DNA of 64,000 nt from the NCBI GenBank assembly GCA_963756185.1, contig CAVWMS010000015.1, positions 434,001 to 498,000 on the forward strand, read 5' to 3'. The position numbers were made by a program, and so were the translations under genes. Under the pieces are notes generated by a model. That model was not told the origin of the DNA. It saw only the letters and a program-made list of their open reading frames with translations, and searched no databases. The stretch comes from DATAXI01 sp963756185 (GTDB lineage Bacteria; Verrucomicrobiota; Verrucomicrobiia; Chthoniobacterales; Chthoniobacteraceae). Positions 25,965 to 34,913 of this stretch are shown one piece after another (the first letter of the stretch is position 1; each line of letters begins with the position of its first letter).

Positions 25965-26189
25965 ATGAGCACAGTTGCCGAAATCAAGGAGGCGATCGCG
26001 AAATTGTCACCCAGGGAGTATTGTGAATTGATGGCAGAGCTGTTTCCGCACGCGGACGATGATTGGGACCGGCAGATGAAAGCGGATGCAGAATCGGGCC
26101 GGCTGGAGTTCATCGATCATAATGTTCGTAAGGCCGTGGCGGAAAAGACTACGACCCCCTTGGAGATCGGTTTGGAAAAGGAGCCGTGA
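25965..26189 (+). CDS. antitoxin-like protein, 74 aa
   Basis: Small acidic helical protein. N-terminus TVAEIKEAIAKLSPREYCELMAELF resembles the addiction-module component partner of RelE/ParE-type toxins. Its stop overlaps the next start as GTGA, the arrangement expected for an antitoxin followed by a toxin. Confidence 0.6.
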   Translation: MSTVAEIKEAIAKLSPREYCELMAELFPHADDDWDRQMKADAESGRLEFIDHNVRKAVAEKTTTPLEIGLEKEP

Positions 26190-26452
26190 GGTTTCCGAGC
26201 GCTGGTACGCCGGAGTTCTGGCGTCTTTACCGCAGCCTGCCCGATTCGGTTCGGGCTCGGGCGCGCAAGACTTATGGCCTTTGGCAAAGCGACCCGTTCC
26301 ATCCTTCGCTTCATTTCAAGAGGGTCGGCGGCGGCAAATGGTCGGTCCGCATTGGGCTCCGCTACAGAGCTATCGGAACTTTCAACGGCGACACGCTCTA
26401 TTGGGAATGGATTGGGCCCCATGCGGAGTATGACCGCCTCTGCGGAGGATAG
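26186..26452 (+). CDS. RelE/ParE/HigB-like toxin, 88 aa
   Basis: Likely mRNA-interfering or gyrase-type toxin of the RelE/ParE superfamily. GTG start at 26186 overlaps the antitoxin stop. LPDSVRARARKTYGLWQSDPFHPSLHFKRVGGGKWSVRIGLRYR shows the helix-hairpin then beta-strand pattern with Arg-rich strands (SVRIGLRYRAIG), and it ends in the short strand LYWEWIGPHAEYD. The His and Glu near the end could be catalytic. Toxin type is not decided by sequence alone. Confidence 0.7.
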   Translation: MRFPSAGTPEFWRLYRSLPDSVRARARKTYGLWQSDPFHPSLHFKRVGGGKWSVRIGLRYRAIGTFNGDTLYWEWIGPHAEYDRLCGG

Positions 26453-26506
26453 TCCTCGCTAAGGGATCGAATTTCCCGGAAGGGGCATAAAAGCCATAGG
26501 GGAGGC

Positions 26507-29500
26507 ATGGGATTAGCTTTCTCAGGTGGAGAACGACCACGCTTTATGGGCTCCCTAGCCGACAAATTCTCCACTTATAAAAAGTTCCGCGAATTTCTGA
26601 GAGCGGAGGACCGATTTTACGTAAAGCTGCTGGGATCTTCGCTGGTGGGGGTGCTGGCGATCGCGATGCTGGGGTCGATCCTGCTCTTCGTGGCGTTCCG
26701 GGACCATGAATTTGAGAGCCTGCGGGCGAAGACGCTCGATCAACTCTGGAAGCAGGGCGAGTCGGAAAATGATATCACGAAGCTGGAGGCGGCCTACCGC
26801 GGCTACCTGCTGACCGGCCAGCAAAGCTACGCGGAGGCATTTCAACACCAGGCGGCGCTGGTGCAGACCGGGCTCAACGACGTGGCCGCGGCGGTCGTGC
26901 CGGACGACAAGGCGGCGGCGCAGATCAGCGACGTGAAGCGGCATGTGACCGATTGGCTGGAGAAGACGCCGGTTCCAGGAAACCGGGCGCACGCGGCGCA
27001 GCCGGTGGACCCGGCGAATGGGCGAAACCTCCTGGACGAGGCGCGCGAGACGCTGCAGGCGATGGAGAATGACGAGCAGCAGATGCTGAAGTCGCACGCG
27101 CAGGATCAGCAGAACCTCAGCCAGTCATTCCAAATCCTGGTCTTTGCGCCGAAGCTCGAGAACGCAATTTCGCAAATGCAGGAGGGAGAATGGGGTTATC
27201 TATTGAACAGCGACCGCGCGTCGGTGGATTTGTACCAGCAGGCGGTCACGGATTTTTATGCCTACCAGGGCCACCTGACAGTGCTGGCATCGGAGGCCAA
27301 CGAGCCGAAGCAACTCGATCTGCTGAAGAGCATCGCCGCGACCGTGGACCACTGGCAGCGCGAGGAGGCGGCGCCGGAATTCGCGGCCAAGGAGGCGAAC
27401 AAGGACGCCGTCGCGATGATGACGGCGAGCCATGGCAAGGACTTGCTGGACGCGGCGCGCAAACAGATCGGGGTTTTCGAGGGTGCGGAGTACACCCGTT
27501 ATTCGGACGCCAAGCGGGACGCGGAATTCGACCGGTTGCTGAAGACGGCGGGCTTTGCCCTGCTGTGCGTGTTTGCCATCGGCGTGCTGGTGGCGTCGAG
27601 CTGCTACAGCTACTCGGCCTATAGCCGGCATCTGCGGAAAATCGAGACGGCGGAGGCGCAGACGCGATCGATCATCGAGTACACGCTCGACGGCATCATC
27701 ACGATGAACGACCAGGGGCTGGTGCAATCGATGAACCCGGCGGCGGAGAAGATGTTCGGTTTTCCGGCGAAGGAACTGGTGGGGCAATCGGTGTCGAAGA
27801 TCATTCCGCAACGGCTCTTCCTGCACGACATGGCGGCGCTGGGGCGCGGGACGATGATGGCGATGGGCCACCGGCAGAATTATTACCCGTTCCCGATCGA
27901 GATTTCGCTCAGCGAGATGAAGTCGGACAACAAGAAGAATTTCGTGGCGCTGATCCGCGACGTTACCGAGCGCAAACGGTCCGAGGAGACGCTCAAGCAC
28001 ATCGGCCTGGGCGTCTCGTCGTCCACGGGCGAGGAATTCGTCCGCTCGCTGGTCAAGCAATTGTCGAAGGCGCTGCAGACCGACTTTTCGTTCCTGGTGG
28101 AAACGACGAAGAAGAACGAGGAGGACAACAGTTGCACGCTGGTGATCGCGGAGCATGGGCACATCCGCAGCAAGATGAATTTCAAGCTGATCAACACGGC
28201 GTGCGAGGAAGTGCTCAAGCGCGGGTTCCGGGCGTTCCCGAACGAGGTGCTGGAGAAATTCCCGAAGGATGAAATCCTGAAGGAACTGGGCGCGCAAAGC
28301 TTCGTGGCAATGCCGCTGGCGGACCACAAGGGAAAGACTGTGGGCCTGATGGGCGTCATCGACACGAAGCCGATGGAGAACGTGCAGATCGCCGAGAGCA
28401 CGCTGCAGATTTTCGCGGCGCGCGCCGCGGCGGAGATCGAGCGCAAGCGTTTCGAGGAGGATCTGAACGCGGAAAAGGAGAGGCTGGCGGTCACGCTGCG
28501 GTCAATCGGCGACGGCTTTATCGCGACGGACATGGATGGGAACGTGGCGTTGATCAACAACGTAGCCGAGCGGTTGACGGGCTGGAGGCAGGACCAGATC
28601 GTGGGCAAGCCGCTGGTGGAGATATTCAACATCCTCAACGAGCGCTCGCGCAAGCCGTGCTCGACAATGCTGGACCGGATCGTCGAGACCGGCTCGGTGG
28701 TGGGAACAGCCAATCACGCGATCGTCGTCTCGCGCGAAGGGGTGGAACGGCTGATCGAAATTTCAGCGTCGCCCATCCGCGACAAGACGAACCGGAAGCT
28801 GGGGACGGTGCTCGTATTCCGCGACATCACCGAGAAGGAACACCTCGAGGCGGAACGCCGGAAGGCGGAGAAGCTCGAGTCGCTGGGCGTGGCGGCGGGC
28901 GGAATCGCGCACGATTTCAACAACCTGCTGACGGCGATCATTGGCAACCTTTCGCTTTCGCTGATCACGCTGCCGCCCGAGGACGACATGTACGAGCGGC
29001 TGGCGGCAGCGAAGAAGGCGTCGCTGCGGGCGCAGGAGTTGGCGCAGCAATTGTTGACCTTTGCCAAGGGGGGCGCGCCGATCAAGAAGACGGCGTCCAT
29101 CGGGCAATTGATCCACGACACGGTGACGTTCTCGATCAGGGGAAGCAGCATCCGGGCGGACTTCGAGTTGCCGGACGACCTGTGGCCGGTGGAAATCGAT
29201 TCGGGACAAATCTCGCAGGTGGTGAACAACCTGGCGATCAACGCCGAGCAGGCGATGCCGTCCGGCGGGGCGCTGATGGTGAAGTGCGAGAACTTCTTCC
29301 TGCCCGAGGAGAGCGCGGCGCTCTCGCCGCTGCGGGTGGGCAAGTTTGTGAAGATCAGCGTGCAGGACGAGGGGATCGGCATCCCGGAAGAGTACCTGAA
29401 GAAGATTTTCGATCCTTATTTCACGACCAAGCCGAAGGGAAGCGGGCTGGGCCTGGCGACATCCTATTCGATCGTGAAGAATCACGATGGGTTGATTACG

Positions 29501-30034
29501 GTGGAATCGAAGGTGGGCGTCGGGTCGCAGTTTTCGATTTACCTGCCGGCGACGGACAAGCAGGTGGCGTTCGAGCGGGCGCGCTCGGAACCGGCAAAGG
29601 GGAAGGGCCGCATCCTGGCGCTGGACGACGAGGAAGCAATTTGCGAGCTGGTGAAGGCGGCGCTGACGCCGCTGGGTTACGAGGTAACCACGGTGCAGGA
29701 CGCCGAAAGCGCGATCAACGCATACAAATCGGCGATGGACGAGGACCGGAAGTTCGACGCGGTCATCAGCGACCTGACGATCCCCGGCGGCATGGGCGGC
29801 GCGGAGTGCATCAAGCACCTGATCGAACTCGACCCAAGTGTGAAGGCGATTGTGTCCAGCGGCTACGCGATGGACCCTGTGATGAGCCGGTACCGCGAAT
29901 ATGGGTTCTGCGCGTGCATCGCAAAACCGTACGAGATATCGGACCTGGGACATGTCGTGCACGACGTGCTGGAATCGAATAACTCAGCGGAGACGCTGAT
30001 TTATCATGATTTTGTGCAGAGCCAGTTGGCGTGA
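26507..30034 (+). CDS. hybrid sensor histidine kinase with tandem CHASE3-like sensors
   Basis: Membrane-bound signalling kinase of 1175 residues. Order: membrane segment 41-63; periplasmic region with two CHASE3-like helical units (about 65-200, AAYRGYLLTGQQSYAEAF; about 205-345, EGEWGYLLNSDRASVDLY); second membrane segment about 347-368; PAS 390-490; GAF 500-645; PAS 655-780; HisKA with His 802 in GGIAHDFNNLLTAI; ATPase domain with N box (NNLAINAEQAM, 907-917), G1 DEGIGIP 954-960, GSGLGLATS 978-986; and a receiver with acidic DDE at 1040-1042, phospho-acceptor Asp 1089 and Lys 1140. All catalytic residues are intact. No cognate regulator is adjacent. The ATG at 26507 is used; an internal ATG 13 codons later is possible. 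Confidence 0.92.
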   Translation: MGLAFSGGERPRFMGSLADKFSTYKKFREFLRAEDRFYVKLLGSSLVGVLAIAMLGSILLFVAFRDHEFESLRAKTLDQLWKQGESENDITKLEAAYRGYLLTGQQSYAEAFQHQAALVQTGLNDVAAAVVPDDKAAAQISDVKRHVTDWLEKTPVPGNRAHAAQPVDPANGRNLLDEARETLQAMENDEQQMLKSHAQDQQNLSQSFQILVFAPKLENAISQMQEGEWGYLLNSDRASVDLYQQAVTDFYAYQGHLTVLASEANEPKQLDLLKSIAATVDHWQREEAAPEFAAKEANKDAVAMMTASHGKDLLDAARKQIGVFEGAEYTRYSDAKRDAEFDRLLKTAGFALLCVFAIGVLVASSCYSYSAYSRHLRKIETAEAQTRSIIEYTLDGIITMNDQGLVQSMNPAAEKMFGFPAKELVGQSVSKIIPQRLFLHDMAALGRGTMMAMGHRQNYYPFPIEISLSEMKSDNKKNFVALIRDVTERKRSEETLKHIGLGVSSSTGEEFVRSLVKQLSKALQTDFSFLVETTKKNEEDNSCTLVIAEHGHIRSKMNFKLINTACEEVLKRGFRAFPNEVLEKFPKDEILKELGAQSFVAMPLADHKGKTVGLMGVIDTKPMENVQIAESTLQIFAARAAAEIERKRFEEDLNAEKERLAVTLRSIGDGFIATDMDGNVALINNVAERLTGWRQDQIVGKPLVEIFNILNERSRKPCSTMLDRIVETGSVVGTANHAIVVSREGVERLIEISASPIRDKTNRKLGTVLVFRDITEKEHLEAERRKAEKLESLGVAAGGIAHDFNNLLTAIIGNLSLSLITLPPEDDMYERLAAAKKASLRAQELAQQLLTFAKGGAPIKKTASIGQLIHDTVTFSIRGSSIRADFELPDDLWPVEIDSGQISQVVNNLAINAEQAMPSGGALMVKCENFFLPEESAALSPLRVGKFVKISVQDEGIGIPEEYLKKIFDPYFTTKPKGSGLGLATSYSIVKNHDGLITVESKVGVGSQFSIYLPATDKQVAFERARSEPAKGKGRILALDDEEAICELVKAALTPLGYEVTTVQDAESAINAYKSAMDEDRKFDAVISDLTIPGGMGGAECIKHLIELDPSVKAIVSSGYAMDPVMSRYREYGFCACIAKPYEISDLGHVVHDVLESNNSAETLIYHDFVQSQLA

Positions 30035-30038
30035 GGAG

Positions 30039-30138
30039 ATTGCTAATTGCTAATGTGAAATTGCTAATTGGGGAGAGCGGCGCGGAGCCGCTACAGAAAA
30101 CACGAATTGCTGATTGATGATGTGAGATTGCTGATTGG
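30039..30138. repeat. AT-rich intergenic repeats, pair
   Basis: Units at 30039-30071 (ATTGCTAATTGCTAATGTG, then AAATTGCTAATTGG) and 30104-30138 (AATTGCTGATTGATGATGTG, then AGATTGCTGATTGG), separated by a GC-rich GCGGCGCGGAGCCGCT hairpin. Same family as 22271-22371. Confidence 0.6.
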
Positions 30139-30201
30139 GGGAGGCGCGTTTTCACGTCGTGGTGAATGGTTCTGAATAATCGGGATGCCGCGATGCGGGA
30201 T

Positions 30202-30870
30202 TTAGAGGAGGCCGGAGATGGTGTTGATGGTGAGGGCCAGGATTACGGTGTTGAAGCAGAAGGAGAGGACGCCGTGGGCAAGGGCGAGGGCGCGCAGACT
30301 TTTCGAGGTGATCTGGACGTCGGAGACCTGGCAGGTCATGCCGATGACGAAGGAGAAATAGGCGAAATCAAGGTAATTGGGGCTTTCGTCGCTTGGGAAA
30401 TCGAGACCGCCCAGGTGGGTGTCGGCAGCCTCGCCCTTGTCATAATAGAAATGCGCGTAACGCAGGGCGAAGATGGTATGAACCAGGGTCCACGAGGTGA
30501 TGACGGCGATCACCGAAAGGATGACGTGAAGGACGAGATGATTGGTCTGTTTGGCGGCGGAAAGAAGGGCGACAACGGCGAAGATGCTGAGGCATGCGGC
30601 GGTAACGGTGAAAATGAAAATGACGAGCCGGCTGAGGTCCTGCCGCTGGGCGCGATGGCGAATCTCGTCGACGCCGGAGGTGAGAATGACGATCCAGATC
30701 AAGACGAGCAAAGTTACGGCGAAACCGTCCCATGCGGCGATGACGCGGGTGGCAACGGAGGCGTGATTACCGAGAAGCAGGTAAGCGCCAACTGCGACTA
30801 CAATGGCAATGAGGGTCCGCGTATGGGCGCTGAAACAAAGAAAGGGCGCGCTGGGCTTGGTGTCGGGCAA
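30202..30870 (-). CDS. DUF1345 family membrane protein
   Basis: 222 residues with five or six membrane segments. The family signature is the C-terminal DFAYFSFVIGMTCQVSDVQITS followed by a last membrane segment; an earlier HTIFALRYAHFYY is also typical. Function unknown. It ends 31 bases... before the AT-rich repeat block and starts 33 bases after the MFS gene ends, so it may be its co-transcribed partner. Confidence 0.85.
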   Translation of the reverse strand: MPDTKPSAPFLCFSAHTRTLIAIVVAVGAYLLLGNHASVATRVIAAWDGFAVTLLVLIWIVILTSGVDEIRHRAQRQDLSRLVIFIFTVTAACLSIFAVVALLSAAKQTNHLVLHVILSVIAVITSWTLVHTIFALRYAHFYYDKGEAADTHLGGLDFPSDESPNYLDFAYFSFVIGMTCQVSDVQITSKSLRALALAHGVLSFCFNTVILALTINTISGLL

Positions 30871-30903
30871 GGAAGTAAATGGGTTGGCTGCCGGCCGCGG
30901 AAG

Positions 30904-32262
30904 TTACAAGTCAGTGATGGGTTTGTGGGTGGGAACGAGGAGCCGCATCAGGAACCAGGCGGTAAGGTAACTGAAGGCGCAAACAGTGAACATGATAAGA
31001 TACGCGGTCTGCGGGGCGGCCATGTAGTGATGGGTCAGCGCGCCGGAAAGGAGTTGAATAATGACGCCGCCGATGCCACCCGCGGCGGTGCCGAGACCGG
31101 TAACGGAGCCGACGGCCTTTTTTGGGAACATGTCAGAGACGGTGGTGAAGAGATTGGCGGACCAAGCCTGGTGGGCGGTGCCGCCAATGCAAATCATGGC
31201 GACGGCGAGGACGGCAGCCATGCTGCCGAAGCGGGCGACGTCGCCGAAATACTGGGTAAGCAGCACGGCCAGGACGCAGGAGGCGATAATCAACATGGCG
31301 CGCATGCGGGCCTGGAAGACGGGCATTCCCTTCCTGATGAGAAAGAGTGGAATGGCGCCGCCGTAAATGCTGCCGATGATGGCGACGCCGAAGACGATGA
31401 AAGTGGGAAGCCGGATGGCGGCCTTATCCATGTGGAATTGTTTTTTCAAGTAATCGGGCAGCCAGAAAAGGTAAAACCACCAGATGCCATCGGTCATGAA
31501 TTTGCCGACGGCGAAGGCGAGCGTCTGGCGGTAACCGAGAAGCTTGAGCCATGAGACCTTTGACTTGTCCTGGTCGGAAGCCTCGGAAGGAACTTCGTCG
31601 TCCGAGTGGATGTAATCATATTCGGCCTTCGAGATCGCCTTGTTGTGCGGGGAATCGTAAAACAAGAACCAGAAGATGAGCCAGACGAGGCCGGAAAGGC
31701 CGGTGTAGATGAAGGCGAGCTTCCAGCCACGCTGATCGCCGTAGTGGATCATGCACCAGGGGACGAAGAGCGTGGCGACCATGGCGCCGAAATTCGAGCC
31801 GCTGTTAAAGATGGCGGTGGCGAGGGCGCGCTCGCGCTTCGGAAACCATTCGGCGACGGTCTTGATGGAGGCGGGGAAGTTGCCGGCCTCGCCAATTCCA
31901 AACGCGCTGCGAACGAGGATGTGCATGGAAAGCGCGCTGCCGGCAAAGGCGTTGAGGGCGCCGAAGAGGGACCAAACGATCAGCGAAAGGGCGAGGCCGA
32001 GCTTGGTGCCGATTTTATCGATGAACCAGCCGGCGATGATGGTCATGCCGGCGTAAAAGGCGGTGAACGCGGAGGTGAGATAGGAGTAATCGGAATCGGT
32101 CCATCCGAAGCCGCCTTTGGCCACGGGAGTGCAGAAGAAGTCCTTGAGGAAACTGATGACCTGGCGGTCCATGTAATTGAACGTGGTCGCGAAAAAGAGG
32201 AGGGCGCAGATGACCCAGCGGTAATTGGAAGCGCGCGGGGCCGAGGGGGATGGGGAGGACAT
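30904..32262 (-). CDS. MFS transporter, anion:cation symporter type (ExuT-like)
   Basis: Inner-membrane symporter of 452 residues with 12 hydrophobic segments. RWVICALLFFATTFNYMDRQ at the first segment, IVWSLFGALNAFAG, GIGEAGNFPASIKTVAEWFPKRERALATAIFNSG are hallmarks of the hexuronate/galactarate transporter group. A central cytoplasmic loop carries ASDQDKSKVSWLKLL. ATG at 32262 is chosen because it precedes the conserved N-terminus; the frame extends into the neighbouring gene. Substrate probably an organic or sugar acid; no catabolic genes adjoin. Confidence 0.88.
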   Translation of the reverse strand: MSSPSPSAPRASNYRWVICALLFFATTFNYMDRQVISFLKDFFCTPVAKGGFGWTDSDYSYLTSAFTAFYAGMTIIAGWFIDKIGTKLGLALSLIVWSLFGALNAFAGSALSMHILVRSAFGIGEAGNFPASIKTVAEWFPKRERALATAIFNSGSNFGAMVATLFVPWCMIHYGDQRGWKLAFIYTGLSGLVWLIFWFLFYDSPHNKAISKAEYDYIHSDDEVPSEASDQDKSKVSWLKLLGYRQTLAFAVGKFMTDGIWWFYLFWLPDYLKKQFHMDKAAIRLPTFIVFGVAIIGSIYGGAIPLFLIRKGMPVFQARMRAMLIIASCVLAVLLTQYFGDVARFGSMAAVLAVAMICIGGTAHQAWSANLFTTVSDMFPKKAVGSVTGLGTAAGGIGGVIIQLLSGALTHHYMAAPQTAYLIMFTVCAFSYLTAWFLMRLLVPTHKPITDL

Positions 32263-32293
32263 GCGGAAAGACGGGACTTTTGCGACGGGCCAA

Positions 32294-33721
32294 TCAAGCG
32301 AAAACATCCGCGACAGCGGTGCAGGCAGCGTGAAAACCGCACATGCCGTGGACGCCGCCGCCGGGCGGGGTCGATGCGGAGCAAAGATAAACGCCGGGCA
32401 GCGGGGTGCGGTAGGGATTGGCGCGCGGGACAGGGCGGGCGAAGAGTTGCCAGAGGGAGTTTGCGCCGCCGCAGATGTCGCCGCCGATGAGATTGGGGTT
32501 CCAATTTTCAAGGCGCTCCGGCCCCATGGTGTGCCGGGCGAGAACGCGCTCGCGAAAACCGGGGGCGAAGCGCTCGATCTGCCGCTCGATGCGGCTGGTC
32601 ATGTCGAAGATCGAGCCGAAGGGAATGTGGCAGTATGCCCAGAGGGTGTGCTTGCCGGCGGGGGCGCGCGTGGAATCGAACACGGTGTGCTGGGCGGCGA
32701 GGACGAAGGGACGGTCGGGGATTTCGCCGCGGGCGACGGCGCGCTCCGCGTCGGCGACTTCGCAGGACGTGCCGCCGACGTGGATGGTGCCTGCGCGGTG
32801 GCAGGATTCGTCGAGCCAGGGAACGGGGGCATCAAGGGCGTAGTCTATTTTGAAAATGCCTGGGCCGTGCCGAAAACGCCCGAGCGCGCGGCGATAGGGA
32901 CCAGGCAGGCGGGCGCCGGCGAGCCGCAGGAACTGGCCGGGGGAGACATCGAGCAGGATGGCGCTGGCGGGCGAGAGATCGGCCAGGGAGCGGACGGGGG
33001 AATTGCATTCGATGCGCCCGCCGGATTCGAGCAGGGAGGCGACGAGGGCATCGGTGATGGATTGGGCGCCGCGGCGGGGAAAAGGCCAGCCGACAGCGTG
33101 GCCCATCATTGCGAGCACGAGAGCGAAAGCGCCTGTGGCGGGAGCATCGAGGGGCAGGAGGGAATGCGCGGCGAGGCCGGCGAAAAGGGCGCGGGCGGGT
33201 TCTTCGCGAAAGCAATGGCGCATGATGGAACGGGCGGGCAGGAGGGCGCGCAAGCCGAATTGCGCGAGGGAAATGGGATGGCGCGGGAAATGGAGAAGCG
33301 GCTGGAGAATTTCCGAGGCGATGCGCTCCCAGCGGGCAACGAGGGGCCGCATGAGGCGGCGATAGTTTGCGGCGTCAACGCCCAGGGAAACGGCGGTGGA
33401 AGCGAGAGAGCGAACGAGCGAGGGGGCGGGCCGGTTATCCGGAAGGGGGTGGGCGACGGCGACGGGGGGCTGGACCCACTCGAGGCCGTGCCGCTCGAGG
33501 CGCAATGAGCGAAAAAAGGGCGATGCGGCGGCCAAGGGATGAATGGCCGAGCCGGGATCGTGGATGAAGCCGGGCAGCGTCAGCTCAGCGGAGCGTGCGG
33601 CGCCGCCGGGCGTGGGCGCGGCCTCGAGGACGAGGACGCGGACGCCGGCACGGGCGAGAAAGATGGCCGCGGCGAGTCCATTGGGACCGGAGCCGACGAC
33701 AATAGCGTCATGGGAGACCAT
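32294..33721 (-). CDS. phytoene-desaturase-like FAD-dependent oxidoreductase
   Basis: 475 residues, amine-oxidase/CrtI superfamily. N-terminal FAD site VVGSGPNGLAAAIFLARAG followed by VLVLEAAPTPGGAARSAEL, and the C-terminal VYLCSASTPPGGGVHGMCGF typical of the NAD(P)/FAD-dependent carotenoid desaturase group. No carotenoid synthesis genes are nearby, so the substrate is open. ATG at 33721 fits the motif spacing. Followed by the MFS gene after 31 bases on the same strand. Confidence 0.85.
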   Translation of the reverse strand: MVSHDAIVVGSGPNGLAAAIFLARAGVRVLVLEAAPTPGGAARSAELTLPGFIHDPGSAIHPLAAASPFFRSLRLERHGLEWVQPPVAVAHPLPDNRPAPSLVRSLASTAVSLGVDAANYRRLMRPLVARWERIASEILQPLLHFPRHPISLAQFGLRALLPARSIMRHCFREEPARALFAGLAAHSLLPLDAPATGAFALVLAMMGHAVGWPFPRRGAQSITDALVASLLESGGRIECNSPVRSLADLSPASAILLDVSPGQFLRLAGARLPGPYRRALGRFRHGPGIFKIDYALDAPVPWLDESCHRAGTIHVGGTSCEVADAERAVARGEIPDRPFVLAAQHTVFDSTRAPAGKHTLWAYCHIPFGSIFDMTSRIERQIERFAPGFRERVLARHTMGPERLENWNPNLIGGDICGGANSLWQLFARPVPRANPYRTPLPGVYLCSASTPPGGGVHGMCGFHAACTAVADVFA

Positions 33722-33857
33722 GCGGGGAGCATAGGGAGAAGGGGCGCGTCTGCGCAATGATGGGACGCGTCGGTTTGCCAAGGCTGCGTGGCGGCTGGCC
33801 TGGAGAAGGCGGAGAGATGAAAGGGGACGAAGCTGCCGTCCGTCCCGCGGCCGGATT

Positions 33858-33980
33858 TCAGGCCAAAACGAGAGCGGAAAGGCCGGCGATGATCCCGCAA
33901 ATGGCCAGGATCAATGGCGTGATCCAGACACGCTGGTCAAAGAGCGGCTGCTGGCTGATGGTTAGCGCGACTACTTTCAT
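33858..33980 (-). CDS. small membrane protein, 40 aa
   Basis: Short frame beginning MKVVALTISQQPLFDQRVW and ending in a single hydrophobic segment (ITPLILAICGIIAGLSALVLA region) right at the stop TGA. Composition (one clean membrane span, charged N-terminus) is unlike random shadows in this GC-rich DNA. No clear ribosome site. It is upstream of the oxidoreductase on the same strand. Confidence 0.4.
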   Translation of the reverse strand: MKVVALTISQQPLFDQRVWITPLILAICGIIAGLSALVLA

Positions 33981-34115
33981 CCGGTTGTACTAAAGCATTT
34001 ATCATGCCGGTGCGCAAATCGGTGGGGCGCATCCCGGACGCGGCGAGCGCTTTCCAACGAGAGGGGACGCAAAGTTGGACTTGAACCCTCCCCTCACCCG
34101 TGCCAAAGGCCGTGG

Positions 34116-34913
34116 ATGCAAATTGGCTTTATCGGCAGCGGCAGAATGGCGTCGGCGCTCCTCGAGGGCATCCTGAGGGCGGGCATCGCCACGGCGGCGG
34201 ATGTCGTGGTCACCGACAAAATCGCCGCGGCGGCGGAGGGCCTGGCGAAACGGACGGGGGCGCGGGCGGCAGGTTCGAACGCGGAGGCGGCGGCAGAGCC
34301 GGAGACGCTGATCCTTTGCGTAAAGCCTGGCGATGTGCCGGCGGCGCTGCGCGAAGCGGGCAGGCTGGATGGGAAGCTATTGATTTCCATCGCGGCGGGC
34401 GTGCCGTTGCGCCGGCTGCGGGAATGGGCGCAAGGCGAGCCGCGGCTGGTGCGCGTGATGCCGAATACGCCGGCGTTGATCGGCAAGGGAGCGGCTGCGT
34501 ATGCGACGGAGGGGGCGACGGAGAGCGATTGCGCGACGGTCGAACGAATATTTGGAGCGGTGGGCATCGTGGCGCGGGTGAAGGAGGAGTTGCTGGACGC
34601 GGTGACGGGGTTGAGCGGGAGCGGGCCGGCATTTGTGTACACGGTGATCGAGGCGCTGGCGGACGGCGGGCTGCTGATGGGGCTGCCGCGGGAAATCGCG
34701 CTGCGACTGGCGGCGCAAACGGTGCTGGGGTCGGCGGCGATGGTGTTGGAAACGGGGATGCACCCGGCGCAGCTTCGCGACCAGGTGGCGAGCCCGGGGG
34801 GCACGACTATCGCGGGCCTCGAGGCGCTCGAGGGGGCGGGGTTGCGGGCGGCGCTGATCGGGGCGGTGAGGGCGGCGACGGAACGCTCTGGAGAATTGGG
34901 CCGCGCTGGATGA
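34116..34913 (+). CDS. proC: pyrroline-5-carboxylate reductase
   Basis: Last step of proline synthesis, NAD(P)H-dependent, cytoplasmic. 265 residues, normal length. Rossmann motif IGFIGSGRMASALLEGIL at the N-terminus, VRVMPNTPALIGKGAAAY, VTGLSGSGPAFVYTVIEAL, and the signature VASPGGTTIAGLEALE near the end. The stop overlaps the next start as ATGA. Confidence 0.96.
   Translation: MQIGFIGSGRMASALLEGILRAGIATAADVVVTDKIAAAAEGLAKRTGARAAGSNAEAAAEPETLILCVKPGDVPAALREAGRLDGKLLISIAAGVPLRRLREWAQGEPRLVRVMPNTPALIGKGAAAYATEGATESDCATVERIFGAVGIVARVKEELLDAVTGLSGSGPAFVYTVIEALADGGLLMGLPREIALRLAAQTVLGSAAMVLETGMHPAQLRDQVASPGGTTIAGLEALEGAGLRAALIGAVRAATERSGELGRAG

Noticed and set aside
33757..33993. 78-codon plus-strand frame upstream of proC
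   Set aside because: Overlaps the starts of the opposite gene and the better supported small minus-strand ORF; composition is not protein-like.
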